Assembly (NCBI GenBank): GCA_030144725.1
Contig: JASKMD010000025.1
Location: 4,563,804-4,627,803, forward strand
DNA length: 64,000 nt
Direction: 5' to 3'
From: Haematococcus lacustris
Taxonomy: Eukaryota > Chlorophyta > Chlorophyceae > Chlamydomonadales > Haematococcaceae
In this document: positions 29,701 to 37,792 of the stretch, piece after piece
Layout of the letters: each line of letters begins with the position of its first letter
Position numbering within the stretch: position 1 is the stretch's first letter
Position numbers and translations under genes: made by a program
The notes under the pieces: model-generated
Told to the model about the DNA's origin: nothing
What the model saw: only the letters and a program-made list of their open reading frames with translations
The model's database searches: none

Positions 29701-30773
29701 GTAGCTAGCTTGGCTGTGTCATAAGGCTGGTCGTGCCAGGCTGCCGCAGCTAAGGCTGGCAGGTGGTGGTGCAGCTGAGTAGCATGTCTTTGTGCGGCCT
29801 GCGCATCAGCATCCGCAGTTTGCATAGTTGTGTGAGATGTCAGGTTATGCCGGTGTGCAGCAATCATGGCTGGCAGGTGGTGGCAGTGCTGAGGTGCATG
29901 TCTATTGGCTGCCTGCGCATCAGCATGTGCGGTATGCGATTTTGTGTTTAGTGTCTGGTTATGCCGGTGTGCATCAGACATGGCTGGTAGGTGGTGGCAA
30001 TGCTGGACGGCGTGCTTCATGTCAGCCTGCGCATCCGTGTCAAGCGACTGGTCATGCCCGGTGGGTATTTTGTGCATGGAGCATTCGCTACTTCTACCGT
30101 GGCACATCATAGCATGTGTAGCAGCCTTCCAGGTTTGGGGTCTTGGCTGGACCTGCAGGAGGGTGTCAGGTGGTTCTCCACAATGGGCTATAGCCTGTTT
30201 TGCAGAGTGCCTGCTGCAGCGCGTTATCATGTCGGCAACGGCAATCATGTCGCAGGTTTGGGTTCTTGGTAAAACTTGCCAGGGGGTGTCAAATTGCTCA
30301 CCATTGTTGGCTTGGCTAGTCCTTCTGTTGCCTGTAGATTGTTCTGTGACAAGGGCTGGTCTCGGCTGCCGTTTGCTACTTGGGCTGTCGATTGCGACCG
30401 AACTGGCTATCTGGATGTCGGCACCACTCCACCTGTTTATCTCTTCTGTCGTTAGCGTCCGAGAGAGTTTTAGCACCGTCTGTTCCACGTCGTTCCACCT
30501 GTTGCAGACATCGCATCTGTGAAGCATTTGGAACCCATCTCCTTCCCGTTTTGTGGCCAGTGAGTCAAAGGTGAACATACTCCAGGACCCACTGGTTGGA
30601 CCCGCCGCGTTTGTATACTCAGACGATTGCAGCCGAAGGCCCGCAATCCCGTTAGCATAGCCGCATTGGACCAGTGGGGGAGCAGAGGTCCCCATCAGAA
30701 AATAGCACAGGCACAGGCAGGTAAGCAGGCGCGCCATTGTCTTCGGCGTCCAGGTCCAAGGTCCAGGGTCCAC
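20619..30773 (-). CDS. Dualen polyprotein: 2A-like motif, proteases, APE, RT, PHD finger
   Basis: 3384 residues. Order: hydrophobic N-terminus (residues 14-32, signal-like); CxxC near 87; His/Ala-rich 76-residue tandem repeats (about 275-585); 2A-like GDVEANPGP at 820-828; Josephin/papain-like module with NCQAHSLNN (Cys853), NGHSMAIRKLG (His955) and LLDSNS; a second such module with DNCCLIHAF (Cys1049/1050), GHATAIRH (His1172) and LWLDSLR; a proline-rich linker; AP-endonuclease-like domain (about 1415-1670: LNTQG, LTETKIG, GDMNA, SDHLPL); RT (about 1990-2330: SGKAPGPDDIP, YRPIGL, QGDSLSPLLF, FADDLIIL); PHD-type C4HC3 finger (about 2887-2946); and a C-terminal segment with HHSLLVLIH and PLWLDSLRG that resembles a third protease module. 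It is expected to bind its RNA, nick DNA and reverse-transcribe in the nucleus. Protease targets are unknown. Confidence 0.9.
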   Translation of the reverse strand: MDPGPWTWTPKTMARLLTCLCLCYFLMGTSAPPLVQCGYANGIAGLRLQSSEYTNAAGPTSGSWSMFTFDSLATKREGDGFQMLHRCDVCNRWNDVEQTVLKLSRTLTTEEINRWSGADIQIASSVAIDSPSSKRQPRPALVTEQSTGNRRTSQANNGEQFDTPWQVLPRTQTCDMIAVADMITRCSRHSAKQAIAHCGEPPDTLLQVQPRPQTWKAATHAMMCHGRSSECSMHKIPTGHDQSLDTDAQADMKHAVQHCHHLPAMSDAHRHNQTLNTKSHTAHADAQAANRHAPQHCHHLPAMIAAHRHNLTSHTTMQTADADAQAAQRHATQLHHHLPALAAAAWHDQPYDTAKLATHADAQAANRHAPQHCHHLPAMIAAHRHNLTSHTTMQTADADAQAAQRHATQLHHHLPALAAAAWHDQPYDTAKLATHADAQAANRHAPQHCHHLPAMIAAHRHNLTSHTTMQTADADAQAAQRHATQLHHHLPALAAAAWHDQPYDTAKLATHADAQAANRHAPQHCHHLLVMIAAHRHNLTSDTTMQTADADAQAAQRHATQLHHHLPASAAATWHAQPYDTAMLATHADAQKPYNHLQSLTTTTCKALPPPPAKPYHHLPALTVIPNTLCSPTTTTHITNNHNPHHHNHNPRHQESKPSAHQQPKLTHIGTTINQHNRLMNMLMLFVTCTHLVNTLYQRISHPLQPTIKDSKRCFRKHKKLIARIRATIRTTCYNLMAGIDGTQASSCALCKLADRFHLSTHGANSSHPYTVSQFNSTLHVYCTYQIAANRNGRDNTPCTMDPFSAARAVYLAWLLLAAGDVEANPGPAHCEEHHSGANPNPLYFEVQIDRNCQAHSLNNAAGKHWVKPNDLHTFWTAWQYRLHDAGDKKAWLIARGDGGALSDEVIHLYLQTHYGLTLTSVAQLHTAEDWSDDKLDALAMKYATLNFLCKTNGHSMAIRKLGGQWKLLDSNSPSKAAIPIHELSPLYRTTFHEIFVIAPDPAATPTQTIALRREGICHIISHKEDNIPRYTLPNPPQPPYMEYQHDNCCLIHAFNMAMGVKLIDHQAVIRHCKNLADHMQQLAQQARDMGLAVRALHTSHIYDKEGKFSLDTLNHYLHRTHHNTYLHPATQLLPRGSITPGKILGAITDTGATCTSAIILLSCNDGKDIGHATAIRHTSQGWLWLDSLRHAPQPLNTPLDWHRLQGSLLTITAGNVEHTTFVRREIWLADPQAGYTPQDLAAHLADHTTPIDLTTTTEAHLIRAMPAPNTALNHRSKRTNPANPTTKHTKRRQVPPPPAPAPAPAPAPASAPTPTPTPTPAPPLCPTPSPPLAAEPPPPSRPMQQVPPMTKKRSPTRVTTHDHSTKRQIRITNFLSPKTPSEPGPTPSTNPHNNARIGQPAITTEPTTTLDSKPIPILSNLTISTLNTQGLYTKRQDVIELILDDNPDILVLTETKIGRKSKMAPRWLQTMLRDYTWWHSHHHTAGTILAVKRSIAVATAAKAGTADTAGRLVTATLQPANSTPVILIGTYWPSGHSAAASSARLAMQDTITTLLNAHRSHLPLMIGDMNATWRPNDRSSNTTYPQDMEYRAFLHSQNLQPVQQEDRKATHRQWKEADETGQPQSTDSRIDDILTRNSPGKLRLLACASKWGGGLSDHLPLTMALDITSTGLNIPAIPTLPTLRQTSKKALTTPVSKEDQEKFKQACQDTNNNIPQLLARLQLTLSPAKTAAQAHYAAITNSCAKSIHRLTHIDGISAPIVVNELATHMHKLLDKCLKVAIENCQTKTHNATGQHYRLRGCNKLRSHKRHTHLWIKHAQHHLSDYKGSTITDALTHVPPLPSCKVPTAAKQTALDIIQMYHKDGTPFHTALKLAYKHTKTDLQSYDKEQSAIHADRHRAAAQKLIHTKPRLANKAIFQPSSKRHTITALHDDRTGALATDPTQLVQVADRYFTRTWAATGSKSGTYLPEHCPRKAPWEQPNAIDRFTLKTNATQREEPDLEGNRAKRAWLNSTIQDTATFHTCLKQLSSGKAPGPDDIPNELLKMLPNEITTAIHDMFTVLWATGLTPTGWKTGNTVLIYKNKGSETDLANYRPIGLANTLYKLWTRMITVALYEYAEQHNVLSSCQAGFRRHQDTMTQLQSLVMALEDAKIGQQDIYALIVDFTSAFNTTDQDKTLWIMYDLGFPTDAIEAVKDLYTGASSTVQLTPQLKGQPVPITRGTIQGDSLSPLLFLIYMEPLVRWLHVGGRGYEHSCLDATQHQDNTLRHQNKLSSLAFADDLIILTSCLSDLKIQAHKLTEFSTWGSLQVSGSKTKVTGILHQKAKAKVYGTNDPTAQVAAQLHGQIEVQGQATQYLPPTQPFLYLGVNITMTLDWKHQHRRMTDTLRSRLECLRTSYASPRQTLHIVKTAVATCLAYAFPVTPCSPTDLEAWDSMITTMIKRRFGLWVSAPSAMIREDTDTFGLGCTSLAVEYNSRCVKTLLEGLQAEGRYGKVTRSMLAMQITYLSQLLAQKPSRHQTQKELQKCSRTRQLLCAHNSSLQVALQGTTIDPPLLAQLQAIHTASVAQPLDKHHTRVMRAIVGPLIALGFSGPHQLLEMKGTNIISGRELRVLAKQRGRRATHKHIGALNRLRLLLQLGEEPTSDQLQAIMNHRDINLDLDLKHRQTHHSMGGLTACQWTDKSTYALPGWNWQVSIASNQVIRITDLFKKPPEQPTAAPPPHTNTQHTGATTTDPQIINNKRPAPKPPTGNKSMGRVALPDATDLPLPHLNPTQLYTWKEDQATSGTVSHSQMMLNQMFRHREKIKKVFGWQITNTTFGRDLPPKAARRTHQKQQSKEEVDGTMQQQYWVTWHPSRVEKWALPLYAKNGYHPQSVKPYPRSQLRDDDCDCELCWSPSSRENDADAADMYVCDTCQRTYHWQCLLDCKCAEPSERPGSDDNTEWECPSCAPLAPHEKEARRAAADEEIVEVHWEPSAEAFTMLNHHTDFCEHMEEYKTETEARQHALTSTRKDGDINDDLMRQSMSDTARGQWQSTHGDPLRSKIRFDILPTNPQLDICPTGRCEVWLRHADFYPCQQTPALTQALPQPITQQVVAVYNTDGKCMGVITPARAANLLSRYNATQKDAPTPLNTSFAAELASLLARHGQATADATHTTPTPIVHILRQHLEITKERYTTPLHCSPLFDEYYSPCEKDKLFGSLGPPLLCQHQGMSWAQPTKADITMAVRHALHAAQAPTHTPTLTAMLLPNKGRTNSATYMRWISEHPHLCTKIGTFAPHALQPDPPQAWAGSIPYTCSNKHHSLLVLIHNSSAIHHLQARNPLWLDSLRGALSQLAGRKFLPPLNTRPPPPTAGPHKLDRGRHLQETTPRYTNTPHSPPPHLSHPR
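20727..20739. other. Run of 13 G (C on the coding strand) at the frame switch
   Basis: It lies just before the end of the main frame and just upstream of the start of the RNase H frame. A one-base length change here would join the two frames into one polyprotein of about 3900 residues. Confidence 0.8.
28290..28316 (-). other. 2A-like ribosome-skipping motif
   Basis: Encodes GDVEANPGP preceded by the leucine-rich stretch YLAWLLLAA. It matches the 2A consensus D-x-E-x-N-P-G-P with its hydrophobic upstream helix. Skipping would release a product of about 827 residues and start the enzymatic part with proline 828. Confidence 0.85.
29020..29950 (-). repeat. 228-bp in-frame tandem repeat within the polyprotein
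   Basis: The phrase cttggctgtgtcataagg recurs at 29253, 29481 and 29709, a period of exactly 228 bp (76 codons). Partial, more divergent units lie at both ends. The unit encodes alternating ADAQAANRHAPQHCHHLPA and DAQAAQRHATQLHHHLPA blocks, so each unit is itself an old internal duplication. Confidence 0.9.
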
Positions 30774-30890
30774 GATGCGGTGCTCGTTCGGCTCGTCTCA
30801 GCGTGCAACTTCACGCGCTGTGCCTAAACGACCTCGTTGATGCGTCTGCGGTCAGAGAAAACAAAGCAAAATTTGTTGGTGCAGTTATAT

Positions 30891-30902
30891 ATGACCAACA
30901 TG
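30891..30902. repeat. Target site duplication, right copy
   Basis: ATGACCAACATG, identical to 18918-18929, marking the 5' end of the retrotransposon (minus strand). Confidence 0.88.
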
Positions 30903-31705
30903 CGCTAAATGCAAGCTGATAACAGCTCAACAAAGGGGTTACAACACACACTACTGTGCCGCAGCGGGCTACTGCTGCTGCTAGGCCTTGGGTGGCTTGT
31001 CTGTCAGCCGCTTGTACCCATGCTCAGGGTACTCCTTGCCCTTGGCTGGCAGAGCTCCCTGCTCTGGCCAGTAGAACAGCTCCAGTGGCCGCCACCTGCT
31101 CTCCCCAATGCGCTGCATGTTCAGCGCTGCATTGCAGTCCCTGTCCAGCCACCTGCCTGGCTGTGGCGCTGGCTTGGCTTTGGCAGCCTTGCCCTGGGCC
31201 TTGACTGTGTCCTTGGTGGGCTCAGTTGCCAGCTCAGCCTTGGTGCGCTTGCTGCGCTTGGCTGGCGGGGGAGTGCTGGGCCCAGGCTCCGAGGCTGCAG
31301 GCTGTGTGGTTGCCTGGCTGCTGCATGGGGCCTGTGGGGGCTTGCGGGGGGCCACTACCGGGCACCACATCAGGCCCCGCACAGGCTGGTCATGCTGCTG
31401 GCTCCAGGCTGGGCGCAGCAGGCGGGGTTCCACCTGCCCTGCTGGAAGCTTCCAGCCTGCACGCCTGGTGGGCTGATCATGGTTCAGCTCCTCCTCACAG
31501 GGCTGCTGGCCATTCACTGCTGAGCTGACCCGGCTGGTGCGGTGCTCATCCACTAGCACCACCCTGCCCGGCAGCTGGTCATCGGCAACAGCTCATCCAC
31601 AAACACCATCCTGCCTGCAACACCGCATCAGCACCCCCAATCTCCCCCAGTTCCAATGCTAGCAGTGCCAAAGAACACCACCAGCTGCTTGGCACGCCCA
31701 TGACG
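30891..31705 (-). pseudogene. Fanzor relic, copy B, C-terminal half and proximal 3' tail
   Basis: An open frame 31562-30981 (minus) encodes VDEHRTS, then LLRPAWSQQHDQPVRGLMWCP, and LDRDCNAALNMQRIGESRW. It is about 85-90 percent like copy A and retains the tryptophan lost there. Upstream, 31563-31705 still aligns with copy A (HGRAKQLVVFFGTASIG), but stops and an internal duplication of the gtggatgagc segment break the frame. The 5' two thirds are missing. The frame ends PPKA-stop, a little earlier than copy A. Its 3' tail is cut by the Dualen insertion. Confidence 0.75.
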
Positions 31706-33373
31706 GGCGGTGGCCGTTTCAAGCAATATGGGATTCCAGGGAGATTCATGGAGTGATATCACACGCCAGTCACCTGGACATGCAAGTATCAATGAGAACT
31801 GGTGACGCAGGGCTGGCACGGCCAGGGGCTAGAACCGGGGACGGTCTGGCCACAAGAAGGCACCTGCAGGGCTGTTGTACGCCATTTGTGCCATTTGTGC
31901 CATTGTAAGCCACTATACCGACGCGCCACTGTACCGACGCGCTCCGCTGCACTGTCTCCGCTGCACAGCACGCCCCAGTCCAGGTCCTCCTGTCAGGACC
32001 TAACTAGCAGCTAAGGACGTGTCCTCAAATGCAACGGCTGTCAAAGGACGGACAGCGCACAGTGTGACAGCCCCACACGTAGCACTTGTTGCCCCGCACT
32101 TGTTGCCCCGCACTTGTTGCCCCGCACATTGCCCCGCACATCGCACACAACCCGCATAGCACAAGTTGCCCTGGTTGCCCCGCACATCGCACACAGCCCG
32201 CATAGCACATAGCCCCGCACACTAAGCATATGTCGTGGCCCTATGTGCTTGCAGGCCTCGCCAAAAGCAGCAGCGAGTAATAAACCTGTAGCCACAATGG
32301 AGCTTCCTAGTGGAGCGTTCATCCCTACCCGAGCCCTAGAGCCATGGCACACTCTAGGGCTGTAGCTAGTTCACTAGTGTTAACTAGTGCAACGGGCTGG
32401 TAGCCATATAAGCATTAAAGCTGTTAGTTTTGATGAGGAGCCTAGTGGTCAAGGGGGATTAGCCCCTTGAACGAGTGCCACCGGAGTGGGGTTTGCAGTC
32501 ATGAAGGGTGCGACCGAGGATGCTTCAATACTGTAGCGGAGTGAGATTACCCACAGCCCAACATGTTGTTCCTTGTTGAATGAGTTTTGTTGGTCTGGCC
32601 ACAAGAAGGCAGTTGAATGAGTTTTGTTGGTCTGGCCACAAGGGTGCTGGGGTGGGCTGGCCACAATGCGCAAAGTGGGGGCCTGCACATGCTGCTGCTG
32701 CTGCTGCTGGTGGTGATGGTAATGGTGGTGATGGTGACGATGCTGATGGCGGACGGCAGTACAATAGGCGGTAAACCACGAGCTAGGTAGCTAAAACTGG
32801 GGCTGGTCACATTGGCCGGCGTACCACTATAAGCTGAGGTGCGTTGATGAGTGCGTTTCCTTCCTTCAATTCGAATGTGATCAGCGGCCCCAACTTCGAC
32901 ACAACCGAGCATCACTCTTCACAATCAGTTTAACCACCACAATTCTCGACGTGCATAACCGTTGCCTCTCGCGATGTTCTGACGCATACGTCAAGCAGTG
33001 CATACCTGACACAAGCGCGAGCGTCAAGTGGCCCCTGGCAGGTGCCCCACACACTTCATTAGAACTCACTAGACTGCCACCTTAGAGGCCACAGGCTAGG
33101 ACGAGCCCCTCGCAGCGTCAGCCTTTCTCCAGGCCTGCACAGCCACGCAGCTGAGCAGCCACCCCTGCCCCTGGCCAGCTCCCCAGCCAGCCCACCACAC
33201 CTCCTAGGGGTTATCGTACCGTGGGCAACTCACCGCCACCTTCACCCTGTACTGTGGTGCACTGACCTCCACCCTCTACAAGGGTCAGCAGACAGGCATA
33301 CAATCATCAGCAAGGTCTTGCCAGCTGATCCCACATGGCTCACCTGGACTTCAAATAAACTAGCTTATTCAAC
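31706..33373. other. Intergenic sequence with short repeats
   Basis: Holds three 14-bp units (cacttgttgccccg) at 32083-32127, two copies of gagttttgttggtctggccacaag at 32581-32640, a TGC run near 32690, and tRNA-like fragments. One is the minus-strand B box GGTTCTAGCCC near 31833; another is the plus-strand tagtggtcaagggg near 32443. No coding region is supported. The promoter of the F-box gene must lie at its right end. Confidence 0.5.
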
Positions 33374-34899
33374 ATGGAACAAGGCATTGGGTTCTTGGAC
33401 TTCAGCCCAGAAATCCTAGTGAACATCATCTCCTGGCTGCCCCGCCCCAGCAGCCTGTTCTGCACCTGCCGTGCCCTGCACCGCCTGTCCCAGCAGCCCT
33501 GGACCCAGGCCCTGTGGCTGCTGCGACATTGCGGCCAGGACAGAGCGCTCACCGCCCTCTCCCAGCTGCCCACCTCCCAGCCCCACTCTGAACACAGCCC
33601 CCAGCACTACCCGCAGCCCACTCCCCAGCCCCACCTCCCCCACTGCTCTGGCTCCCGCATGAGCCCCCCCAGCCCTGCACCAGGACCCCCCTCCCAGCAT
33701 GAGCACTACCTCCACAGTGTGGCCAAGGCTTGCCTGGACCTGGGCGCTGCCCCCAGTGAGGCCCTGGTGGCCTGGGCCGTCACTGTGGCTGACATGCCCA
33801 GCCTGGTCTGCCTGGTGGGGCCCAGGGTGCCGGAGGCTTGCCTGGCACATGCCTGGATCAGCAACCAGGGGGCGCGGCAGGTGGGACCCGGGGGGGTCAC
33901 ACTGGGGTCAGGAGGTCACACTGGTGCTGATGGAGCCACACTATAGGGTGCAGTTCTGATGTTGTTCAGATGGATATCAGGATGCAGGTACTGCTGTAGG
34001 AGGTTTGGGTTAGGGGTTACTGAGGAGGTCCTCAGGATTTGCTCAGGGTGTTGCTCAGGGTACGCAAATGTTGACTACAGGGCCATGAGGCGGCGTTGAG
34101 GGCGCTGGCTGCGCTGAGTCCAGGGCTGAGGGCCAGCGTGGCTGACAACAGCATGATGGTGTGGTGCGCGGCAGTGGCCGGCCGGGCCAACCTCGTCAAG
34201 TGGTGAGGAAGTGGAGGCTTGGAGAGGGGGGTGGAGAGGGATGTGGGGAAGGGGGAGGGGGAGGAAAGGGGGGGAGGGGTAAAGCGAGAGCGAGGGAATG
34301 GGTGAGAGATTAAGTAAGGGTAAGCAAGTGCTGCAGGCTGCTGGAGCAGCACAGGGCAGGGGTGTGGGGTGGCAGCGCTCTGTGCCTGGTTATTCCTTAG
34401 GTGAGAGGTGGTATGGTGAGATGAGAATAGGTAAGGTGAGGGGAGGTGTGGTGTGATGTTGGGAGAGGGGAGGTGTGGTGTGGTGTTGGGAGAGGGGAGG
34501 TGTGGTGTGGGCGGTAAGCATGACAGGCTTCCTGCAGCCGACACGGTTGCCTGGGCTCACGTTCCCAGGTCACGGTCACACCACCTCCAGTCTATGCGTC
34601 CAGCAGGCCTACACGGCATGCTGTGAGTGGGCTGCTCGCTGCTTGCCTTGCAGGTGGCTGGGCTTGCAGCAGCCTGGTGGCAAGGCCTGCCTGGGCTTCT
34701 TGCGCCAGGCCCTCACCGCCGCCATCACAAGCAGCCTGGATGAACACATCATTGGTAAGGGGAGGTCAGCTGAGGGGGTGGGGTGGGGTGGGGTGGGTGG
34801 GGTGGGGTCAGGGGTCAGGGGGTGGGGAGCCCCAACAGGCCAGCCAGCTAGCCTCAACAGCAGCAGGGTCACATCCACCGCCAAAAAAAGTTCACTTTC

Positions 34900-34933
<34 letters not shown>

Positions 34934-36517
34934 AGCAGCAGGAGCAGGGGCAGCAGTATCTGGGTCAGCAGCAGGAGGGGCAGCAGCACCTATGGTGCTG
35001 GCCACTCTGCGTACCCAGCTGCTGTGTGCGCTGTGGAGGTGGGCTGCAGCGCAGGTGGTGGCGGAGCTGCTGCCCAGCTGCCAGCCCGACTCCATGCATG
35101 ACAACCATGGCATGGAGGTGGGCGGGCACCCCATCACTTGCTGCACCACCTACAACCCAAGTAGGTCGAGTCGAGCAGATGAGGGGCAAGCAGACTGAGC
35201 TTAGCTCTCCCAGCCCACCTCTCACACTGCACCCTCTTGGCCCTCTGCACTGCCCCTCACCCCTTCCCTGTGCACCTCTGCCCTGCTGCGGCCCCCCTTG
35301 CAGCCACAGCACAGCCTTGACTCTAGCCATTCTCACAACACCCTGCTCAGCCCACCCAGATCACTCTACTTTGTCTCACTCTACTATGCCCCAGCCCCGC
35401 CCGCTTGACCCCTGTCCTGTGTGGTCTACAGGCAGGGCGGTGATGCAGGCTCACTGGCCTCCCCATCCTGCCTCTGCCCTGCATGGCCTGGAAGCCTCCT
35501 CATCCTGCCCCCGCCCCCCTCCTCATCCTGCCCCCGCCCCTCCTCATCCTGCCTCTTCCCCTCCTCGTCCTGCCCCTGCCCCCCTCATCCTGCCCCCGCC
35601 CCCCTCCTGTGTGTGGTGCAGGCAGGGCGGTGATGCAGGCGCTGCTGGATGGCGGGCTGCGGCCTCCCCCCTCCGCCCTGCAGGCCGTGGTGCGCAACCT
35701 GGGCAGGGGGGGGCCGCATGCTAACCCCGCCATGGCGCTGTGGATGGTGCAGCAGGTAAGAGGGGGTGGGGAGGGGGGGTGGAGGGGCAGGGGCAGGGGC
35801 AGGGGCAGGGGCAGGGGCAGGGGCAGGGGCAGGGGCAGGGGCAGGGGCAGGGGCAGGGGTAGGGGCAGGGGCAGGGGCAGGGGCAGGGGCAGGAACTGAG
35901 GTGAGTGGGGAGGAAGGCAGCCCGCTGCCCACAGCCCTGCCACCGCCTCTGCTGCCTGTTGCCAGCCCATGATGTCACTGTCCGCCTGTAGTAGCTGGTG
36001 AGTAGGCTGTTGATGCTGGTAGCTGCTGCTGGCTGGCCTGTGCTGCAGTTGGTGAAGGCAGGGGCTGAGGTGAACGCCATGAATGGGGCAGCGCTGAGGG
36101 AGGCTGCACAGCGGGGTGACGCACTGCTGGTGAAGCAGGTGGGCTGGCCAGGCAGGTGGGCTGGTAGGCAGGCAGGTGGCATCAGGGGCAGGCCAGGAGG
36201 CAGGTGGCATTGGGGCAGGGCGGGCAGGCGGGTGAGCTGGCTTGATTACTACAAAGCTGTGCCGTCAGGTGGGTGGGCAGCACGGGTTAAGCAGTGGACG
36301 TAGATGCCCTGACAGGGGCTGAGACACCACCAGCATGCTCCCTGATGGGCCCTGCTGTTCCCAGAGCAGCCTGCAGCCTGTGACCCGCTGAGGCCAGTGC
36401 TTGCCTGCCTCGCCCTGCCTGCAGCTGCTGAGCCTGGGCGCTCAGGCCACACAGAGCACCCGGGCGGCAGCAGAGAGCTGCGGGCACACTGAGGTGCTGC
36501 ACCTGTTGTCTGGGTGA
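33374..36517 (+). CDS. F-box/ankyrin-repeat type protein, seven exons
   Basis: Exons 33374-33880, 34081-34202, 34654-34754, 34984-35160, 35622-35755, 36049-36138 and 36425-36517. All junctions are GT-AG, and the phases agree throughout, giving 407 residues. The N-terminus FLDFSPEILVNIISWLPRPSSLFCTCRALHRL fits an F-box (SKP1-binding part of SCF ubiquitin ligases). Later exons carry ankyrin-like helices: HEAALRALAAL, VMQALLDGG, LVKAGAEVNAMNGAALREAAQRGDALLVKQ, LLSLGAQATQSTRAAAESCGHTEVLHLL. The expected role is substrate recognition for ubiquitination; the substrate is unknown. A Pro/Ser-rich linker of about 50 residues follows the F-box. The third and fourth exons are the least certain as protein but are supported by phase. 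Confidence 0.75.
35785..35893. repeat. GGGGCA hexamer array in an intron
   Basis: About 18 copies, one varied to ggggta, starting some 30 bp after the 5' splice site of the fifth intron of the F-box/ankyrin gene. Confidence 0.95.
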
Positions 36518-36639
36518 GTGCAGGCACAGGCCTGCTGCTGCTGCCACAGCTGCCGCCGCTGTTCCTGCCACCGCCGCCGCCCCTGCCGCAGCTGCTGTGC
36601 TTTGCGGAGCTCCCTGCCTGCACCATCCTATTCCCTATA

Positions 36640-36860
36640 CTTCAGATATGTCGTGGTAGACTTGCAACACCCCAATCGCTGTACAAGGGCAGGTGGGGTA
36701 CCAGTACCACTGTGGTGGAGGAAGGATACAGAGGACCTGGGTTCGACTCCTTGGCTTGGACTCATGATACTTGTACACCCTGGGTTCAAATCCTTGGCGG
36801 GGGAGATAACCTGTGCTGTACATGGTCAAGGCATCCCCCTGCGCAGGCCCGTACTCCCCT
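36640..36860 (+). mobile_element. tRNA-derived SINE-like sequence with two B boxes
   Basis: Two perfect pol III B boxes, GGTTCGACTCC (about 36743) and GGTTCAAATCC (about 36783), follow each other 40 bp apart. Both are followed by ttggc. Upstream gtcgtggtagacttgc could serve as an A box. The double T-arm suggests a dimeric SINE; a working tRNA is unlikely. Confidence 0.5.
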
Positions 36861-37369
36861 AACCCTCTACTGCCACTGGGATGGTGAATTGCCAGAGCCT
36901 GCCTGCCTGCCTGCAGGGCAGTGTGGCATCCAAGCAGCCTCCCCCAGCCCTCCACCTCAGACGTCACCAGGGTGGTGGCCGTGTCTGAGCGCCTGCATGG
37001 CACAACCCTGTCAGGCCAGGAGCCAGGTGGAGCAGCAGGGCCTGAAACACATGCCACACCAGGGGCAGCGCCAAGTGCTGAGCCAAGCTGTACAGCGGAC
37101 ATTGCTACAGTGCATGCAACGGGTCCAGCATTAAGCGTTGCTCTAGGTGTCGTGGCAGGGCCTGCGATGTGATGCACATAAGGACACACAACACAGCATG
37201 CAGTGGGGGCGGCTCCAGGTGTTTTGGTGAGGCCTGCATGCAGCTGAAGAGATAGAGGGTAGTTGGCTGGTAGTTGGTGGTTGAATTCTTGGAACGGGTG
37301 TAAGAGCGCAGGCATGTGACATAGCATCCGTAGATAGCATTATTATGCCGCTGTAGAGCTTGTTAGGGG
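36861..37369. other. Unassigned sequence upstream of Fanzor fragment C
   Basis: No domain seen. It could hold decayed N-terminal Fanzor sequence, but I find no RuvC-I or RuvC-II motif. Confidence 0.35.
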
Positions 37370-37792
37370 ATGCAGCGAAACAGGCAGCGTAAAAACAGGC
37401 AGCGTGATGCCTCGGACAGTGAAGTTGACCGCGAGCTCGAGGCTCAGCCACAGCCAAGCCAGGCGCAGCAGAACATGCAGGCCGGCGGTGAAGCGAGCTG
37501 GGACCGACACAACAACAACACCTGGCTGCGCAGCATGGCGACGCGGTCCCGGATCCGGGGCTTGATGTGCCCTACAAGCAATGTCATCAAGCGCAGGTTC
37601 TACGACCGAGACGTGTCCGCCGCGCTGAACATCCGCCGCATTGCAGCCGGGCCGGGCCGCCCTCGCGAGCTCAGCAGCTGGCTCGGCCGCCCCGCCATGC
37701 CTAACCCGGGCAGACCAGGCCAGGAGTGGGTAAAAGTGCGCGACAAAGGCCTGCTCCGGAAGTGGCAGCGACGGCACCAGCGGCAGCGATAG
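37370..37792 (+). pseudogene. Fanzor-like C-terminal fragment, copy C (divergent family)
   Basis: 140 codons. The segment SRIRGLMCPTSNVIKRRFYDRDVSAALNIRRIA carries the RuvC-III signature (YDRDVSAALNI) and one remaining zinc-ribbon cysteine. It is followed by PGRPRELSSWLGRPAMPNPGRPGQEW, which parallels the tail of copies A and B (SRWRPLELCYWPEQG, PAKGKEYPGLGYKRL). The sequence is otherwise clearly different, so it belongs to another Fanzor lineage. It begins with a Gln/Arg-rich stretch that may be unrelated. No catalytic glutamate or first aspartate is present, so it cannot be an active nuclease alone. Confidence 0.6.

Larger units (their letters stand above)
18930..30890 (-). mobile_element. 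Full-length Dualen/RandI-type non-LTR retrotransposon, ~11.96 kb
   Basis: Flanked by the 12-bp duplication ATGACCAACATG and ending in a (CTTT)n tail read on the minus strand. It has a short 5' UTR (30774-30890), a 3384-codon main frame, a 531-codon frame overlapping its end, and a ~180-bp 3' UTR. It carries both an AP-like endonuclease and a PD-(D/E)xK endonuclease, plus RT, RNase H and protease-like modules. This combination is known from the Dualen clade first described in Chlamydomonas. The intact target duplication and long open frames suggest a young copy. Confidence 0.9.

Noticed and set aside
30909..31523. Plus-strand frame of 204 codons over Fanzor copy B, and 16225-16809 minus over copy A
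   Set aside because: Antisense of the Fanzor C-terminal region; the sense strand carries the recognisable RuvC motifs.
35500..36210. Minus-strand frame with Pro-Leu repeats over the F-box gene
   Set aside because: Antisense reading of a GGGGCA intron array and a C-rich intron.
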